Of a stretch of DNA of 25,479 nucleotides, positions 14,156 to 22,641 are shown in pieces. The notes beneath the pieces are model-generated. The model was not told the origin of the DNA. It was given only the letters and a program-made list of their open reading frames with translations, and did not search any database. Positions within the stretch are counted from its first letter, which is position 1; each line of letters opens with the position of its first letter. Source of the stretch: DASYAE01 sp036501535 (lineage in GTDB: Bacteria; Actinomycetota; Actinomycetes; Streptomycetales; Catenulisporaceae); the NCBI GenBank assembly GCA_036501535.1, contig DASYAE010000145.1, positions 1 to 25,479 of the forward strand. Direction: 5' to 3'. Made by a program: the position numbers and the translations under genes.

Positions 14156-16051
14156 TCAGCCTGCGATAGCGGGCGATTCTCCGGGAAGCGACCCGATCCA
14201 CGTGCCGCCGGAGGGCTGGTACTGCTCGATGAACTGCTGCTGGCCCGAGCCGGGCTGGCCGTCGCCGGTCGCGCCGGCGCTCGGGGTCGCGCCGCCCTGC
14301 CCGTCGGTGCACGACGAGCACTGCGCCAGCAGCAGGTTCGTCGATCCGTCGGCCCAGGTGATCCTGCTGGTGCCGCCGGGCGGGGTGATCGTCTCGGCGT
14401 TCAGGTTGGCGTCCACGACCGGCGAGCCGTCGCTGTAGTACTCGTAGATCGTCGGGGACGAGGTGCCCGTCTGGGTGCCGAGCACGGCCAGCGAGCGGCT
14501 GTCCGCCCACACCACGTCCGCGATGCTGTTCCAGGCCGAGACGAGCCGCTCGCTCCAGTCGACGCCGTCGCCGAAGAACTCGCCGACGGACAGGTCGGTC
14601 GCCGAGCCGGCCGAGCCGGACCCGGTCAGCACGGCGAGCCGGCGGCCGTCCGGCGCCACGGCGATCTGCTCGATCGTCGCGTTCAGCGCGGGGTCGACCG
14701 GGACCACCTCGGGCACGGTCTGCTGCGCCGCGAGCCGGTAGAGGCTCTGGTCGCCGTCGACGGTCGCGATGAACCAGAGGTCGCCGAAGTCGTCCCAGGT
14801 CAGTGAGCTGATGCTGGTGGCGGTGAAGGCCGGGCCGGCCGACGGCGCGGCGCCGGCCTGGGCCACGTAGAGCTCGGTCCCCGCGGTGTTGACCGCGGCG
14901 ATCTGCACCACCGGGCCGTCGGCGCCGACCTCCAGTTGGCCGAGCTTGACGCCGGCCGGCGCGACCTGGACCGTGGCCGGCTGGAACGTGACCGCGCCGT
15001 TCTGCACCGCGTCCCGCTCGACCCGGCCCGTGGGGTCGAGGTAGTAGACCGCCGGCGCGGCGCTGGCGTGGCCGGGCAGCTTGATGCCGTATCTGCTCTC
15101 GATCGCGCCGATGGACTGGGCGGTGGCGAGCAGCTTGTTCTGCTTGCTGTAGAGCTGCACCCCGGAGACGGAGCCCAGGCCGGCGAACGAGACGCGCAGC
15201 TCGTCGGCGAGCCGGGCGCAGGCGTTGTCGGTGCAGTCGACGGCCCCGCCGAGCACGACGTGTGCCACGCCGTTCTGGTCGATCGAGACCTGCGGCTGGT
15301 TGTCGCCCTCCACGCCGGCGGCGACCAGGGCGACCGCGCTGATCCAGTCGGGCGGGCCGCCCACCATGTCGCCGGCCAGCTGGGTGGCGGTGGCCTGGTC
15401 GGTGTCGCCGGACGGGACGTAGTACTGGACCGGGATCATGCTGGGCTGGGTCCCGTCCAGCGGGCTGTCGAAGAAGACGCTGTAGGGCGCGTAGTTGGAC
15501 CGGAACTGCTCGGGGTCCATGGCCATGCCGAAGCTGTTGGGCAGCTGTTCGATCCGGTAGCCGTCCGCGGTCTGCGCCAGCTTGAAGTCGAAGACCTGGG
15601 ACTGCGGGGCCGGCGTCGTGGGGGCGTACACGCCGGCGGTGCTGACTGTGGCGACGACGCCGAGGGTCATCGCGAACTCGCCGGAGGCGGCCTGCTGGAT
15701 CTGTGGCAGGCCGTCGTAGATGTAGATCTTCTCGCTGCCGCTCCAGGAGGTCTTGGCGGAGCCGGCCAGGTAGTCCTCGGCGATCTCGGCGTCGGCCGGG
15801 CCGCTGGCCGAGGAGAGCAGGAAGCCGTCGATGATCTGGCTGGGGCTCTCGCCCTTGGTCGGCTCGGGGGGCCAGACCCGCACGTCGTTGTCGCTGTTGG
15901 AGGTGGCCTGGCTGGTGTAGGTGGTCACCGGCGAGGCGCCGGGGATCAGGTTGCCGCAGCCGGCGGCGGCGCAGGCCAGCAGGGCGCACAGCGCGGCGAG
16001 CAGGCTGCTGCGGCGGCGGGCCGCCGCCGGACCGCCCGGCCTCTTGGTCAT
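14156..16051 (-). CDS. lpqB: Lipoprotein LpqB, MtrAB-associated
   Basis: A 631-residue lipoprotein. A basic N-terminus and hydrophobic helix end in the lipobox A-A-G-C with Cys32. A Ser/Thr-rich linker follows, then a GerMN-type domain (roughly 200-320, with V-V-L-G-G-A-V-D-C-T-D-N-A-C). A C-terminal beta-propeller region has Trp-Asp-type repeats (S-S-L-T-W-D-D-F-G-D-L-W-F near 405, V-A-P-D-G-R-R-L-A-V-L near 470, D-V-V-W-A-D-S-R-S-L-A-V near 525). LpqB in mycobacteria interacts with the sensor kinase MtrB outside the membrane and modulates MtrA phosphorylation (established knowledge). Its start codon overlaps the mtrB stop by four bases (ATGA), so translation is coupled to the kinase. Confidence 0.95.
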   Translation of the reverse strand: MTKRPGGPAAARRRSSLLAALCALLACAAAGCGNLIPGASPVTTYTSQATSNSDNDVRVWPPEPTKGESPSQIIDGFLLSSASGPADAEIAEDYLAGSAKTSWSGSEKIYIYDGLPQIQQAASGEFAMTLGVVATVSTAGVYAPTTPAPQSQVFDFKLAQTADGYRIEQLPNSFGMAMDPEQFRSNYAPYSVFFDSPLDGTQPSMIPVQYYVPSGDTDQATATQLAGDMVGGPPDWISAVALVAAGVEGDNQPQVSIDQNGVAHVVLGGAVDCTDNACARLADELRVSFAGLGSVSGVQLYSKQNKLLATAQSIGAIESRYGIKLPGHASAAPAVYYLDPTGRVERDAVQNGAVTFQPATVQVAPAGVKLGQLEVGADGPVVQIAAVNTAGTELYVAQAGAAPSAGPAFTATSISSLTWDDFGDLWFIATVDGDQSLYRLAAQQTVPEVVPVDPALNATIEQIAVAPDGRRLAVLTGSGSAGSATDLSVGEFFGDGVDWSERLVSAWNSIADVVWADSRSLAVLGTQTGTSSPTIYEYYSDGSPVVDANLNAETITPPGGTSRITWADGSTNLLLAQCSSCTDGQGGATPSAGATGDGQPGSGQQQFIEQYQPSGGTWIGSLPGESPAIAG

Positions 16052-18048
16052 GCCTGTCCCCCCGGTTCCCTGCGCGCGGACCCCGGCGCCCCGGGCTCGC
16101 CGAGTATCCGGCCGCGGGTGGCCGCGCCGGGGCCGGTCCCGGTGGGCCGGCCGCCGCCGGAGCCGATCGTCTCGTTCGGGTCGCGGCGGCCGGTCGCCGG
16201 CTCCGGCGCGTCGCCCGGCCCGGCGGCTGATTCACCGTTCGATCCGGAGTTCGACTCGGCGGCCTGCTCGGACGCGGCACCCGCCTCGGCGGCATCGGCG
16301 GCGGCCGACGCGGCGGGAGGCTCGGGCAGTACGGCCGGGGACCGCCGCACGTCGACCATGCCCGGCCCGGACTGCGGCCGGCGGACGATCTGGCCGCGCG
16401 GCGGCGGGGCCGGGATGGCGCCGCGCCGCTGCCGCAGGTGGTGGATCGAGTCCTCGGGCTCCAGCGAGATCGGCGAGCGGGTCAGCTCGACGCTGGCCGA
16501 GCGCGGCACGGTCAGCCGGAACTGGGAGCCGCCGCCCGGCTCGCCCCAGGCCTGCAGCCAGCCGTGGTGCAGCCGGGCGTCCTCGAAGGCGATGGCCAGG
16601 CCCAGGCCGGTGCCGCCGGTGGTGCGGGCGCGCGCCGGGTCGGCCCGCCAGAACCGGTTGAACACCAGCGAGGACTCGCCGGGGCGCAGCCCCACGCCGT
16701 GGTCGCGCACCGCGACCGCGACCGCGTCCTCCGAGGCGGCCACGGTGACGACCACGTCCCGGCCCTCGCCGTGCTCGATCGCGTTGACCACGAGGTTGCG
16801 CAGCACCCGGTCGATCCGCCGCGCGTCGACCTCGGCCACCGCCGGGTCCCGGGTCGCCTGGACGACCACCCGGCTGCCCTTGCGCTCGGCCAGCGGCGCG
16901 GAGCTCTCCACCACCCGGGCCACCAGCAGCCGCAGGTCGACCGGCTCGGCCTCCAGGACGGCGGCGCCGGCATCGAAGCGGCTGATCTCCAGCAGGTCGG
17001 CGAGCAGCTCCTCGAACCGGTCCAGCTGGTTCTGCAGCAGCTCGGCGGAGCGGGCCACGGTCGGCTCGAAGCCGTCGCGCTCCTCGTGGATGAGGTCGGC
17101 GGCCATGCGCACGGTGGTCAGCGGGGTGCGCAGCTCGTGCGAGACGTCGGAGACGAAGCGGCGCTGCACCCGGGAGAGCTCCTCGAGCCGGCGGATCTGG
17201 CTCTGCAGGTTGGCCGCCATCTTGTTGAACGAGGAGGCGAGCGAGGCCAGGTCGTCCTCGCCGCGCTCGCGCATCCGCTCCTCGAGCCGGCCGGAGGCGA
17301 GCCGCTCGGCGATCGCGGCGGCGGCCCGCACCGGGATGACGACCGACCGGGAGATGAACCAGGCGATCCCGGCCAGGGTGAAAACCAGGACGAATCCGGC
17401 CGTGGCGAGCGCGACCTCGACCAGGGTGAGCGTCTGCTGGTCCTCGGCCAGCGAGAAGACGTAGTAGACGTAGACATCGGCGTCGGGGATGGCGCTGGGC
17501 GAGGGGATCTGCTGGCCCCAGACCAGCGCCTTGCCGTACTGGCCGCCTGCGCCGACCTCGGCGAACTGGTAGACCGGCTGGCGGCCCCCGCCGTGCTCGA
17601 CCGCGGCGACCAGCTGCGCCGGCATGGTGTTCTTGTCCAGGCGCAGGGAGCTGGTCGACGCGGTCGAGCCGGAGACGTCGACCTCGATCATGACCTGGAA
17701 CAGGCTGCCGTTGGCGGAGGACTGGTCGAGCTGGCGCACGGTCTGCCCGGCGAGCTCGTTCAGGTCGGTGTCCGCGGTGACCGAGCTGCCGTCGAACTGC
17801 TGCGCGGCGGAGTTGAAGCCGGCCGTGGCCTGTTCCGCGGAGGCGTTGAGCCGGGTCTGCACGATGCCGTCCGCGACCCGCTGCACGATGAAGAAGCCGA
17901 GCACCGCGGCGACGGTCAGCGAGACCGCCATGGTGACGGTGACCACGCGGAACTGCAGCGACCGGCGCCAGCGCGCGGGCAGGTCGCGCACGCCGCGTCC
18001 GATCGCGCGCACGGCGCGCCCCGCCTTGGCCATCAGAGAACTGCCCAT
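16048..18048 (-). CDS. mtrB: Sensor histidine kinase MtrB
   Basis: A 666-residue membrane kinase. TM1 is about residues 35-55, followed by an extracellular sensor region, TM2 around 210-235 (A-G-F-V-L-V-F-T-L-A-G-I-A-W-F) and a HAMP domain. The HisKA motif V-S-H-E-L-R-T-P-L-T has phospho-acceptor His304. The ATPase domain has the N box V-V-N-A-I-E-H-G-E-G, G1 D-H-G-V-G-L and G2 G-G-T-G-L-G-L-A-I. A Pro/Ala/Glu-rich disordered tail of about 130 residues follows. The ATG at 18048 was chosen because GGAG lies five bases upstream; the frame is open 13 codons further. Partner MtrA is upstream and lpqB overlaps downstream. MtrAB coordinates cell wall metabolism, division and, in streptomycetes, development. 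Confidence 0.95.
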   Translation of the reverse strand: MGSSLMAKAGRAVRAIGRGVRDLPARWRRSLQFRVVTVTMAVSLTVAAVLGFFIVQRVADGIVQTRLNASAEQATAGFNSAAQQFDGSSVTADTDLNELAGQTVRQLDQSSANGSLFQVMIEVDVSGSTASTSSLRLDKNTMPAQLVAAVEHGGGRQPVYQFAEVGAGGQYGKALVWGQQIPSPSAIPDADVYVYYVFSLAEDQQTLTLVEVALATAGFVLVFTLAGIAWFISRSVVIPVRAAAAIAERLASGRLEERMRERGEDDLASLASSFNKMAANLQSQIRRLEELSRVQRRFVSDVSHELRTPLTTVRMAADLIHEERDGFEPTVARSAELLQNQLDRFEELLADLLEISRFDAGAAVLEAEPVDLRLLVARVVESSAPLAERKGSRVVVQATRDPAVAEVDARRIDRVLRNLVVNAIEHGEGRDVVVTVAASEDAVAVAVRDHGVGLRPGESSLVFNRFWRADPARARTTGGTGLGLAIAFEDARLHHGWLQAWGEPGGGSQFRLTVPRSASVELTRSPISLEPEDSIHHLRQRRGAIPAPPPRGQIVRRPQSGPGMVDVRRSPAVLPEPPAASAAADAAEAGAASEQAAESNSGSNGESAAGPGDAPEPATGRRDPNETIGSGGGRPTGTGPGAATRGRILGEPGAPGSARREPGGQA

Positions 18049-18184
18049 CTTTGCTCCACCGCGTGCCCTGCCGCGTTCCCGCGGCACGAATCGCCCGGGA
18101 CGGCCCGATATATCCCGCCAACCGCTCGGACGACGCGGTCGGGGCGGGCCGCGGTTGCCGCCGGACGGCTCGGTCGCGCGCGCC

Positions 18185-18862
18185 TTACGCGGGGCCGGCC
18201 TTGTAGCCGACGCCGCGGACCGTTATCACGATCTCGGGCTTCTCCGGATCGTGCTCGATCTTCGAGCGCAGCCGCTGGACGTGCACGTTCACCAGCCGGG
18301 TGTCGGCCGCGTGCCGGTAGCCCCAGACCTGCTCGAGCAGCACCTCGCGGGTGAACACCTGCCAGGGCTTGCGGGCCAGCGCGACCAGCAGGTCGAACTC
18401 GAGCGGGGTGAGCGAGATGGACTCGCCGCCGCGCTTGACCGAGTGCCCGGCCACGTCGATGGACAGGTCGCCGATGCTCAGCGTCTCCGGCTTGGGCTCG
18501 TCGGCCCGGCGCAGCCGCGCGCGCACCCGGGCGACCAGCTCCTTGGGCTTGAACGGCTTGATGACGTAGTCGTCGGCGCCGGACTCGAGGCCGACCACCA
18601 CGTCGACCGTGTCGCTCTTCGCGGTGAGCATGACGATCGGCACGCCGGACTCGGAGCGGATCTGCCGGCACACGTCGATGCCGTCGCGGCCGGGCAGCAT
18701 CAGGTCGAGCAGCACCAGATCCGGCTTGAACTCGCGGAAGACCCCGAACGCCCGGTCGCCGTCGGCCACCGCCGCGGTCTCGAAACCCTCGCCGCGCAGC
18801 ACGATGCCGAGCATCTCGGCCAGCGCGGTGTCGTCATCGACGATGAGCACACGACCCTTCAT
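18185..18862 (-). CDS. mtrA: OmpR/PhoB-type response regulator MtrA
   Basis: A 225-residue DNA-binding response regulator. The receiver has V-D-D-D (8-11), phospho-acceptor Asp53 in L-L-D-L-M-L-P-G-R-D-G, switch Thr80 and Lys102 in I-K-P-F. The C-terminal winged helix carries L-T-P-L-E-F-D-L-L-V-A-L-A-R-K-P, R-E-V-L-L-E-Q-V-W-G-Y-R and V-N-V-H-V-Q-R-L-R-S-K-I, ending V-G-Y-K-A-G-P-A. It is nearly identical in style to Streptomyces MtrA. Homologs begin M-K-G-R-V-L, so I chose the ATG at 18862; ATGs at 18871 and 18892 are in frame. No strong ribosome binding site is visible. It is divergent from the membrane-protein operon at 19080, and 10-bp phased repeats (18927-18950) lie between them. Confidence 0.96.
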   Translation of the reverse strand: MKGRVLIVDDDTALAEMLGIVLRGEGFETAAVADGDRAFGVFREFKPDLVLLDLMLPGRDGIDVCRQIRSESGVPIVMLTAKSDTVDVVVGLESGADDYVIKPFKPKELVARVRARLRRADEPKPETLSIGDLSIDVAGHSVKRGGESISLTPLEFDLLVALARKPWQVFTREVLLEQVWGYRHAADTRLVNVHVQRLRSKIEHDPEKPEIVITVRGVGYKAGPA

Positions 18863-18926
18863 GCCGGACATCTTCGCACTGTTTCGATGCACGGCGGTAC
18901 CAGATGTCGGGATTTCCTCTGCTCCG

Positions 18927-18950
18927 GCGCCCGTCAGCGCCCGTCAGCGC
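18927..18950. promoter_or_regulatory. 10-bp phased direct repeats upstream of mtrA
   Basis: gcgcccgtca is repeated exactly at 18927-18936 and 18937-18946 and followed by a partial third unit (gcgc). One-helical-turn direct repeats are the typical binding pattern of OmpR-family regulators, so this may be an MtrA autoregulatory site. It lies 65 bases upstream of mtrA, between divergent operons. Confidence 0.45.
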
Positions 18951-18975
18951 ACCGATCGGGCGGTTCGGGGGGGCG

Positions 18976-19005
18976 TTGGCCCGGTACGGCGGCGCGTGGC
19001 AGGAT
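18976..19005 (+). promoter_or_regulatory. Candidate promoter of the DUF4129-MoxR-DUF58 operon
   Basis: TTGGCC (18976-18981) and CAGGAT (19000-19005) with an 18-base spacer, about 75 bases before the ATG at 19080. The match to consensus is moderate. Confidence 0.35.
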
Positions 19006-19079
19006 GTAGCCCTGTCGCGGGGTGACGAGGCCTCATGACCGCTGGGAACCGCGAGGTACCCGAACCGTGAAGGTGGGGG

Positions 19080-20426
19080 ATGGCCGAACCGCCAGCCGCG
19101 TGGGCCGCGCCGGACGCGGCCAGGACCAGGCCGGCGCCGCCGGGTGCGGCCCCGGCCCGTGCCGCGGCCGGTTCTCCCCCGCCCGGCCTTGCGCCGGTCG
19201 CCGGTCCGGCCGGGATATCCGCCGACCGGACCGGAAACGGGCTCGGCGCGGCGACGCAGGGTTCGGCGACACAGAATTCGGCGACGCAGGATCCGGCGAC
19301 ACGGCGCTTCGAGGAGGTACGGCCCGAGCGCAGCGCGTCGGTCGGGCTGCGGCCGATCCCGCTGCGTCCGCTGACCACGCTGGAGACGATCGACGCGGCG
19401 GTCGGCTCGGTGCGCGCCGTCGAGCCGCGCCTGCTCGGCTGGGGCATGGCCGCGGCGACCGGGCTCACCGCGGCCGCGGTGGGGCTCGGCTGGGTCTTCG
19501 ACGCGCTGATCTCGCGCGTGGTGGCCACACACTCGACAGACACGTTCAACTTCTTCGGTGACGAGACGGTCGAGTTCGGGGCGCGCTCCCTCGACACGCT
19601 GGTCTCCCTGGTCGCGGCGCAGATGCTGTGGCTGCTGGCCGTCTCCGGGATGGCGGTCACCGTGCTCGGCGGCATCTTCGCGAAGCCGGTACGGCACTAC
19701 ATCGACGCGCTGCCGGGGAACGGCGGCGGCAGCAGCGGAAACGGCAGCGGCAGCGGCAATGGCATTGGCGGCAACGGCGGTTCCGCCCTGCCCGAGACGA
19801 CCGCTCCGGGCCGCCTGGTGCGCCGGCTGTCGGTGATCGCCCTGATCACCGCGCTGCCGCGGCTGCTGTTCGCCGGGGTGTTCGCTGTACTGGCGCTGGC
19901 CAGCGCGAACAGGCCGAACGGCGGATTCGGCGGGCTGATCTTCCTGGCCTACCTCGCCGCCGCCGCCGCGATCTGGCTGTGCACCTCGCAGTGGGCTGTC
20001 GCCGCGCCGGCCTGTGCGCTCGAAGGGCTCACGCCGTCCGCCGCGCTCGCCCGGTCGGGCCGGCTGGTCGCGCACGGCCGCTGGCGGGTCGCGTGGACTG
20101 CGCTGCTGGCGGTGGTCGCGCTGATCGCGGTGACCGCGCCGGCCGGGTTCGCGGCCGAGCAGATATACGTGAGCCACGGCCTGGGCAGCATGGACACCGG
20201 CGCCGACACAGGGCAGCTGGCGGACCCGGCCTGGTTCTTCCCGCTGTGCGCGGTGGCCGCGCTGACCCTGCCGCTGGCCACCCCGGTCCGGGCCACCCTC
20301 GCCACCATGCAGTACGTGGACCGCCGGTTCCGCCGCGAGGGCCTGGACATCCGGATCGCCTGGGCCCGCTCCGCGAGGGCCGCCGCGCCGGACGCCCGTG
20401 CGACGGCCGCCGGAAGGGCGAGGTGA
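19080..20426 (+). CDS. Multi-pass membrane protein (GDPD-membrane-domain-like)
   Basis: A 448-residue protein. The first 75 residues are Ala/Pro/Gly-rich and disordered and include four 5-residue units of the S-A-T-Q type (nt 19250-19306). The rest holds about six transmembrane helices: about 118-140, 175-200, 252-275, 281-305, 335-355 and 375-395. The segment R-P-I-P-L-R-P-L-T-T-L-E-T-I-D-A-A before the first helix recalls the amphipathic start of the membrane domain found in glycerophosphodiester phosphodiesterase-like and DUF7847-like proteins, but no catalytic phosphodiesterase domain is present. A Gly/Asn/Ser-rich loop of about 22 residues (about 217-238) interrupts the core. The start is ATG at 19080 after GTGGGGG. 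It leads the MoxR-DUF58 operon, with only two bases between its stop and the next ATG. Confidence 0.75.
   Translation: MAEPPAAWAAPDAARTRPAPPGAAPARAAAGSPPPGLAPVAGPAGISADRTGNGLGAATQGSATQNSATQDPATRRFEEVRPERSASVGLRPIPLRPLTTLETIDAAVGSVRAVEPRLLGWGMAAATGLTAAAVGLGWVFDALISRVVATHSTDTFNFFGDETVEFGARSLDTLVSLVAAQMLWLLAVSGMAVTVLGGIFAKPVRHYIDALPGNGGGSSGNGSGSGNGIGGNGGSALPETTAPGRLVRRLSVIALITALPRLLFAGVFAVLALASANRPNGGFGGLIFLAYLAAAAAIWLCTSQWAVAAPACALEGLTPSAALARSGRLVAHGRWRVAWTALLAVVALIAVTAPAGFAAEQIYVSHGLGSMDTGADTGQLADPAWFFPLCAVAALTLPLATPVRATLATMQYVDRRFRREGLDIRIAWARSARAAAPDARATAAGRAR
19250..19306. repeat. 15-bp in-frame tandem repeat
   Basis: ggcgacgcagggttc, ggcgacacagaattc and ggcgacgcaggatcc, plus a fourth partial unit, encode S-A-T-Q-like repeats in the disordered N-terminus of the membrane protein. 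The repeat is divisible by three, so copy-number change would keep the frame. Confidence 0.75.
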
Positions 20427-20428
20427 GC

Positions 20429-21232
20429 ATGGCGGGGCAGGCGGCAGCGCCGGCTGACGGTGCGGTCCCGGAGGATGCGCCGGTCACGGTGAGCAGCGGC
20501 AAGGCGCAGCAGCAGGCCGTGCACGAGCTGAAGAAACCGCAGTACCACTTCCAGAACCAGCCGCCCGCCTCGCTCTCGCCGTCGCCGAGCCCGACGCCGA
20601 GCACCCCGACGCCGTCGCCCCCGCCGCAGCAGTCCTCCTCGCACAAGGACGTCGGCACGATCGTCGCGCTGGTCCTGGCCATCGTGCTGCTGCTGGTGCT
20701 CGCCGTGCTGATCCTGCGCAGGCTCACCAGGAAGCGCGACGAGGACGAGTCGGGGGAGAAGGGCAAGAAGAAGCGGAAGGCCGGCGGCCGGGACGGCCCC
20801 GGTGAGGAGATCCTGACCGGCTCGGCCCGCATGCGCCGCGACGCCGAGGTGGCCGCGCGCTCCGGCGACTGGGAGACCGCGATCCGGGAGCGCTTCCACG
20901 CGGTCGTGACGCTGCTCGACGAGCGCGGGCTGCTCCCGGAGCGGCCCGAGCGCACCGCGGACGAGGCCGCGTTCGACGCCGGCCTCGTGTTGCCCGCGCA
21001 CGCCCAGGTGCTGGCCGGCGCGGCGCGCGCCTTCGACGACGTCGAATACGGCAGGTACCAGGGGACGGCGGAGGGCTACGAGCTGATCAGCCGGGTCGAC
21101 GAGGCGGTGCTGAACGCCGGGCCCGGTGACGAGGGCGGCGCCGCGGAGCCGGACGCCGCGCTCTCGATGACCGCGGTCGCTGCCGATCCAGGTCCGACGC
21201 AGCACGGCGACGCGGGGGGCGAGGCACCATGA
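20429..21232 (+). CDS. DUF4129 domain-containing membrane protein
   Basis: A 267-residue protein. The N-terminal 75 residues include A-V-H-E-L-K-K-P-Q-Y-H (about 30-40), typical for actinobacterial DUF4129 proteins, and a Pro/Ser/Thr stalk (45-70). One transmembrane helix (76-97) follows, then a basic stretch (about 98-127) and the cytoplasmic DUF4129 domain (about 133-235) with D-W-x-x-A-I-R-E-R-F, L-D-E-R-G-L-L, T-A-D-E and F-D-D-V-x-Y-G. DUF4129 proteins are often linked to MoxR-DUF58 and transglutaminase-like genes. The biochemical role is unknown. The ATG at 20429 follows GAGGTGAGC; a GTG at 20423 overlapping the previous stop is an equal alternative. The stop overlaps the next start by four bases. 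Confidence 0.85.
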   Translation: MAGQAAAPADGAVPEDAPVTVSSGKAQQQAVHELKKPQYHFQNQPPASLSPSPSPTPSTPTPSPPPQQSSSHKDVGTIVALVLAIVLLLVLAVLILRRLTRKRDEDESGEKGKKKRKAGGRDGPGEEILTGSARMRRDAEVAARSGDWETAIRERFHAVVTLLDERGLLPERPERTADEAAFDAGLVLPAHAQVLAGAARAFDDVEYGRYQGTAEGYELISRVDEAVLNAGPGDEGGAAEPDAALSMTAVAADPGPTQHGDAGGEAP

Positions 21233-22641
21233 CGCGCCGCGCTTTTCCGTCGTCGCGCACGGCCCGCCCGGTGGCCCTCGCGCTGGCGGCGGCCAGTGCC
21301 GTGGCGGCGCTGATCACCGTTGCCGGCAACACGTCCGCGCACGCTGACACCTCGTCACCCTCGGGGCTGCCGACCGACGGCTCGGCAGCCCCGACGAACG
21401 CGCCGCCCGCGACGCCGAACGGCGTGAACACCTCGAATCTGCTCCAGCCCGAGGCCGACGACGCGATGCTCAACCTGCTCGCCCAGGACAACATCAGCTA
21501 CACACCGGTGACGACGCTCGCCGCGGCGATGGACTTCGACGGGAACGACGCGACGCTCGTCATAGACAGCGGCGAAGTGCTGAGCCGCGGCGAACTGTCC
21601 GACCTGACCGGCGACGGCCAGTTCGCCCGCGTCGTCATCCTGAACAACGACCCGACGACGCTCGCCGCGCTGGCGCCGGGGGTGAGCCTCGGCCAGCAGT
21701 CAGTCGAGAGCACCGGGACCGTCGCCCCCGGCTGCAGCGAGCGCGAGGCCGCGGCGGCCGGACCGGTCGACCTCGCCGGGGACACGGCCACGTTCGCCGT
21801 CACCGGGCCGGCCGGTACGGCCTCGCCGTCGGCGACCGCCACGCCCAAGGCCGTCAACAGCGCCGGCAGCGGCAGCCGTGTCGCGGCCCAGTCCTGCTAC
21901 CAGGTGGACGGCCAGCCGGCGATGGTCGTGCTCAACCAGTCGCCGATGGGCGGCGACGTGGTGGTGCTCGGCTCGGAGACCTTCACCGAGAACGAGTTCC
22001 TGGCCGACGACGGCAACGCGTCGCTGGCCCTGCAGGTCTTCGGCCGGGCGGGCAACCTGGTCTGGCTGGCCCCGGACTTCACCCTCGACCCGGCGCTGAA
22101 CAACTGCTCCGGCGGGATCTGCGGGTACAGCGCGCAGCCCGGGGGCGACGGCAGCCCGGCCGTGACGACTCTCGGCGCCGGGGGCGGCGGCGCGGGTGGC
22201 GCGCCGCCGAGCCTGCAGAGCCTCATGCCGGCCTGGATCTGGTGGGCGCTGGCCCAGCTCGCGATCGCGCTGCTGCTCATCGCCTACTGGCGCGGCCGCC
22301 GGCACGGCCGGGTGGTGACCGAGAAGCTGCCCGTGCGGGTGCGGGCCTCCGAGACGATCGAGGGGCACGCGCGGCTTTACCGTCGGGCGAAGGCGCACGA
22401 GCGCGCGGCGGAGCTGCTGCGCCGCGCCACGGCCCGGCGGCTGGCGGCGTATTTCGGCCTGCCCTCGGACGCCGCGCACCACAATCCGATGATGCTGACC
22501 GAGCCGGTCGCGGCGCGGCTCGGCGTCGCCCCGGCCCAGGTCGCCGAGCTGCTGGCCGGCCCGGCCCCCGCGTCCGAACAGGAACTGGTCCACCTCGCGG
22601 ACCGCCTCGACCAGCTGGAAAGGGAGGTCCGCTCGTCATGA
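21229..22641 (+). CDS. DUF4350 domain-containing membrane protein
   Basis: A 470-residue protein. An N-terminal signal sequence or anchor (about 12-38, ending in an A-H-A-like site) is followed by a Pro/Ser/Thr linker and a DUF4350-type extracytoplasmic domain (about 70-300). That domain has D-A-T-L-V-I-D-S-G-E-V-L-S and R-V-V-I-L near 100-135, and G-N-L-V-W-L-A-P-D-F-T near 280-290. A Gly-rich stretch leads to one transmembrane helix (about 334-354, W-I-W-W-A-L-A-Q-L-A-I-A-L-L-L-I). The cytoplasmic tail of about 110 residues has R-A-x-A-H-E-R-A-A-E-L-L-R-R-A-T-A-R-R-L, typical of the family. Four conserved-looking cysteines outside may pair. ATGA overlaps on both sides show tight translational coupling with the DUF4129 and moxR genes. 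Function is unknown. Confidence 0.85.
   Translation: MTRRAFPSSRTARPVALALAAASAVAALITVAGNTSAHADTSSPSGLPTDGSAAPTNAPPATPNGVNTSNLLQPEADDAMLNLLAQDNISYTPVTTLAAAMDFDGNDATLVIDSGEVLSRGELSDLTGDGQFARVVILNNDPTTLAALAPGVSLGQQSVESTGTVAPGCSEREAAAAGPVDLAGDTATFAVTGPAGTASPSATATPKAVNSAGSGSRVAAQSCYQVDGQPAMVVLNQSPMGGDVVVLGSETFTENEFLADDGNASLALQVFGRAGNLVWLAPDFTLDPALNNCSGGICGYSAQPGGDGSPAVTTLGAGGGGAGGAPPSLQSLMPAWIWWALAQLAIALLLIAYWRGRRHGRVVTEKLPVRVRASETIEGHARLYRRAKAHERAAELLRRATARRLAAYFGLPSDAAHHNPMMLTEPVAARLGVAPAQVAELLAGPAPASEQELVHLADRLDQLEREVRSS

Noticed and set aside
13290..16295. A 1001-codon minus-strand frame that extends comF upstream
   Set aside because: Only the last 282 codons are ComF. The upstream part is lpqB read in the wrong frame; lpqB and its lipobox are in a different frame.
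14936..18354. Long plus-strand frames opposite lpqB, mtrB and mtrA
   Set aside because: Repetitive Gly/Val/Arg/Asp translations typical of antisense to GC-rich genes.
18834..20177. A 447-codon minus-strand frame upstream of mtrA, opposite the membrane-protein gene
   Set aside because: Arg/Gly-rich antisense of the membrane protein; no family motif.
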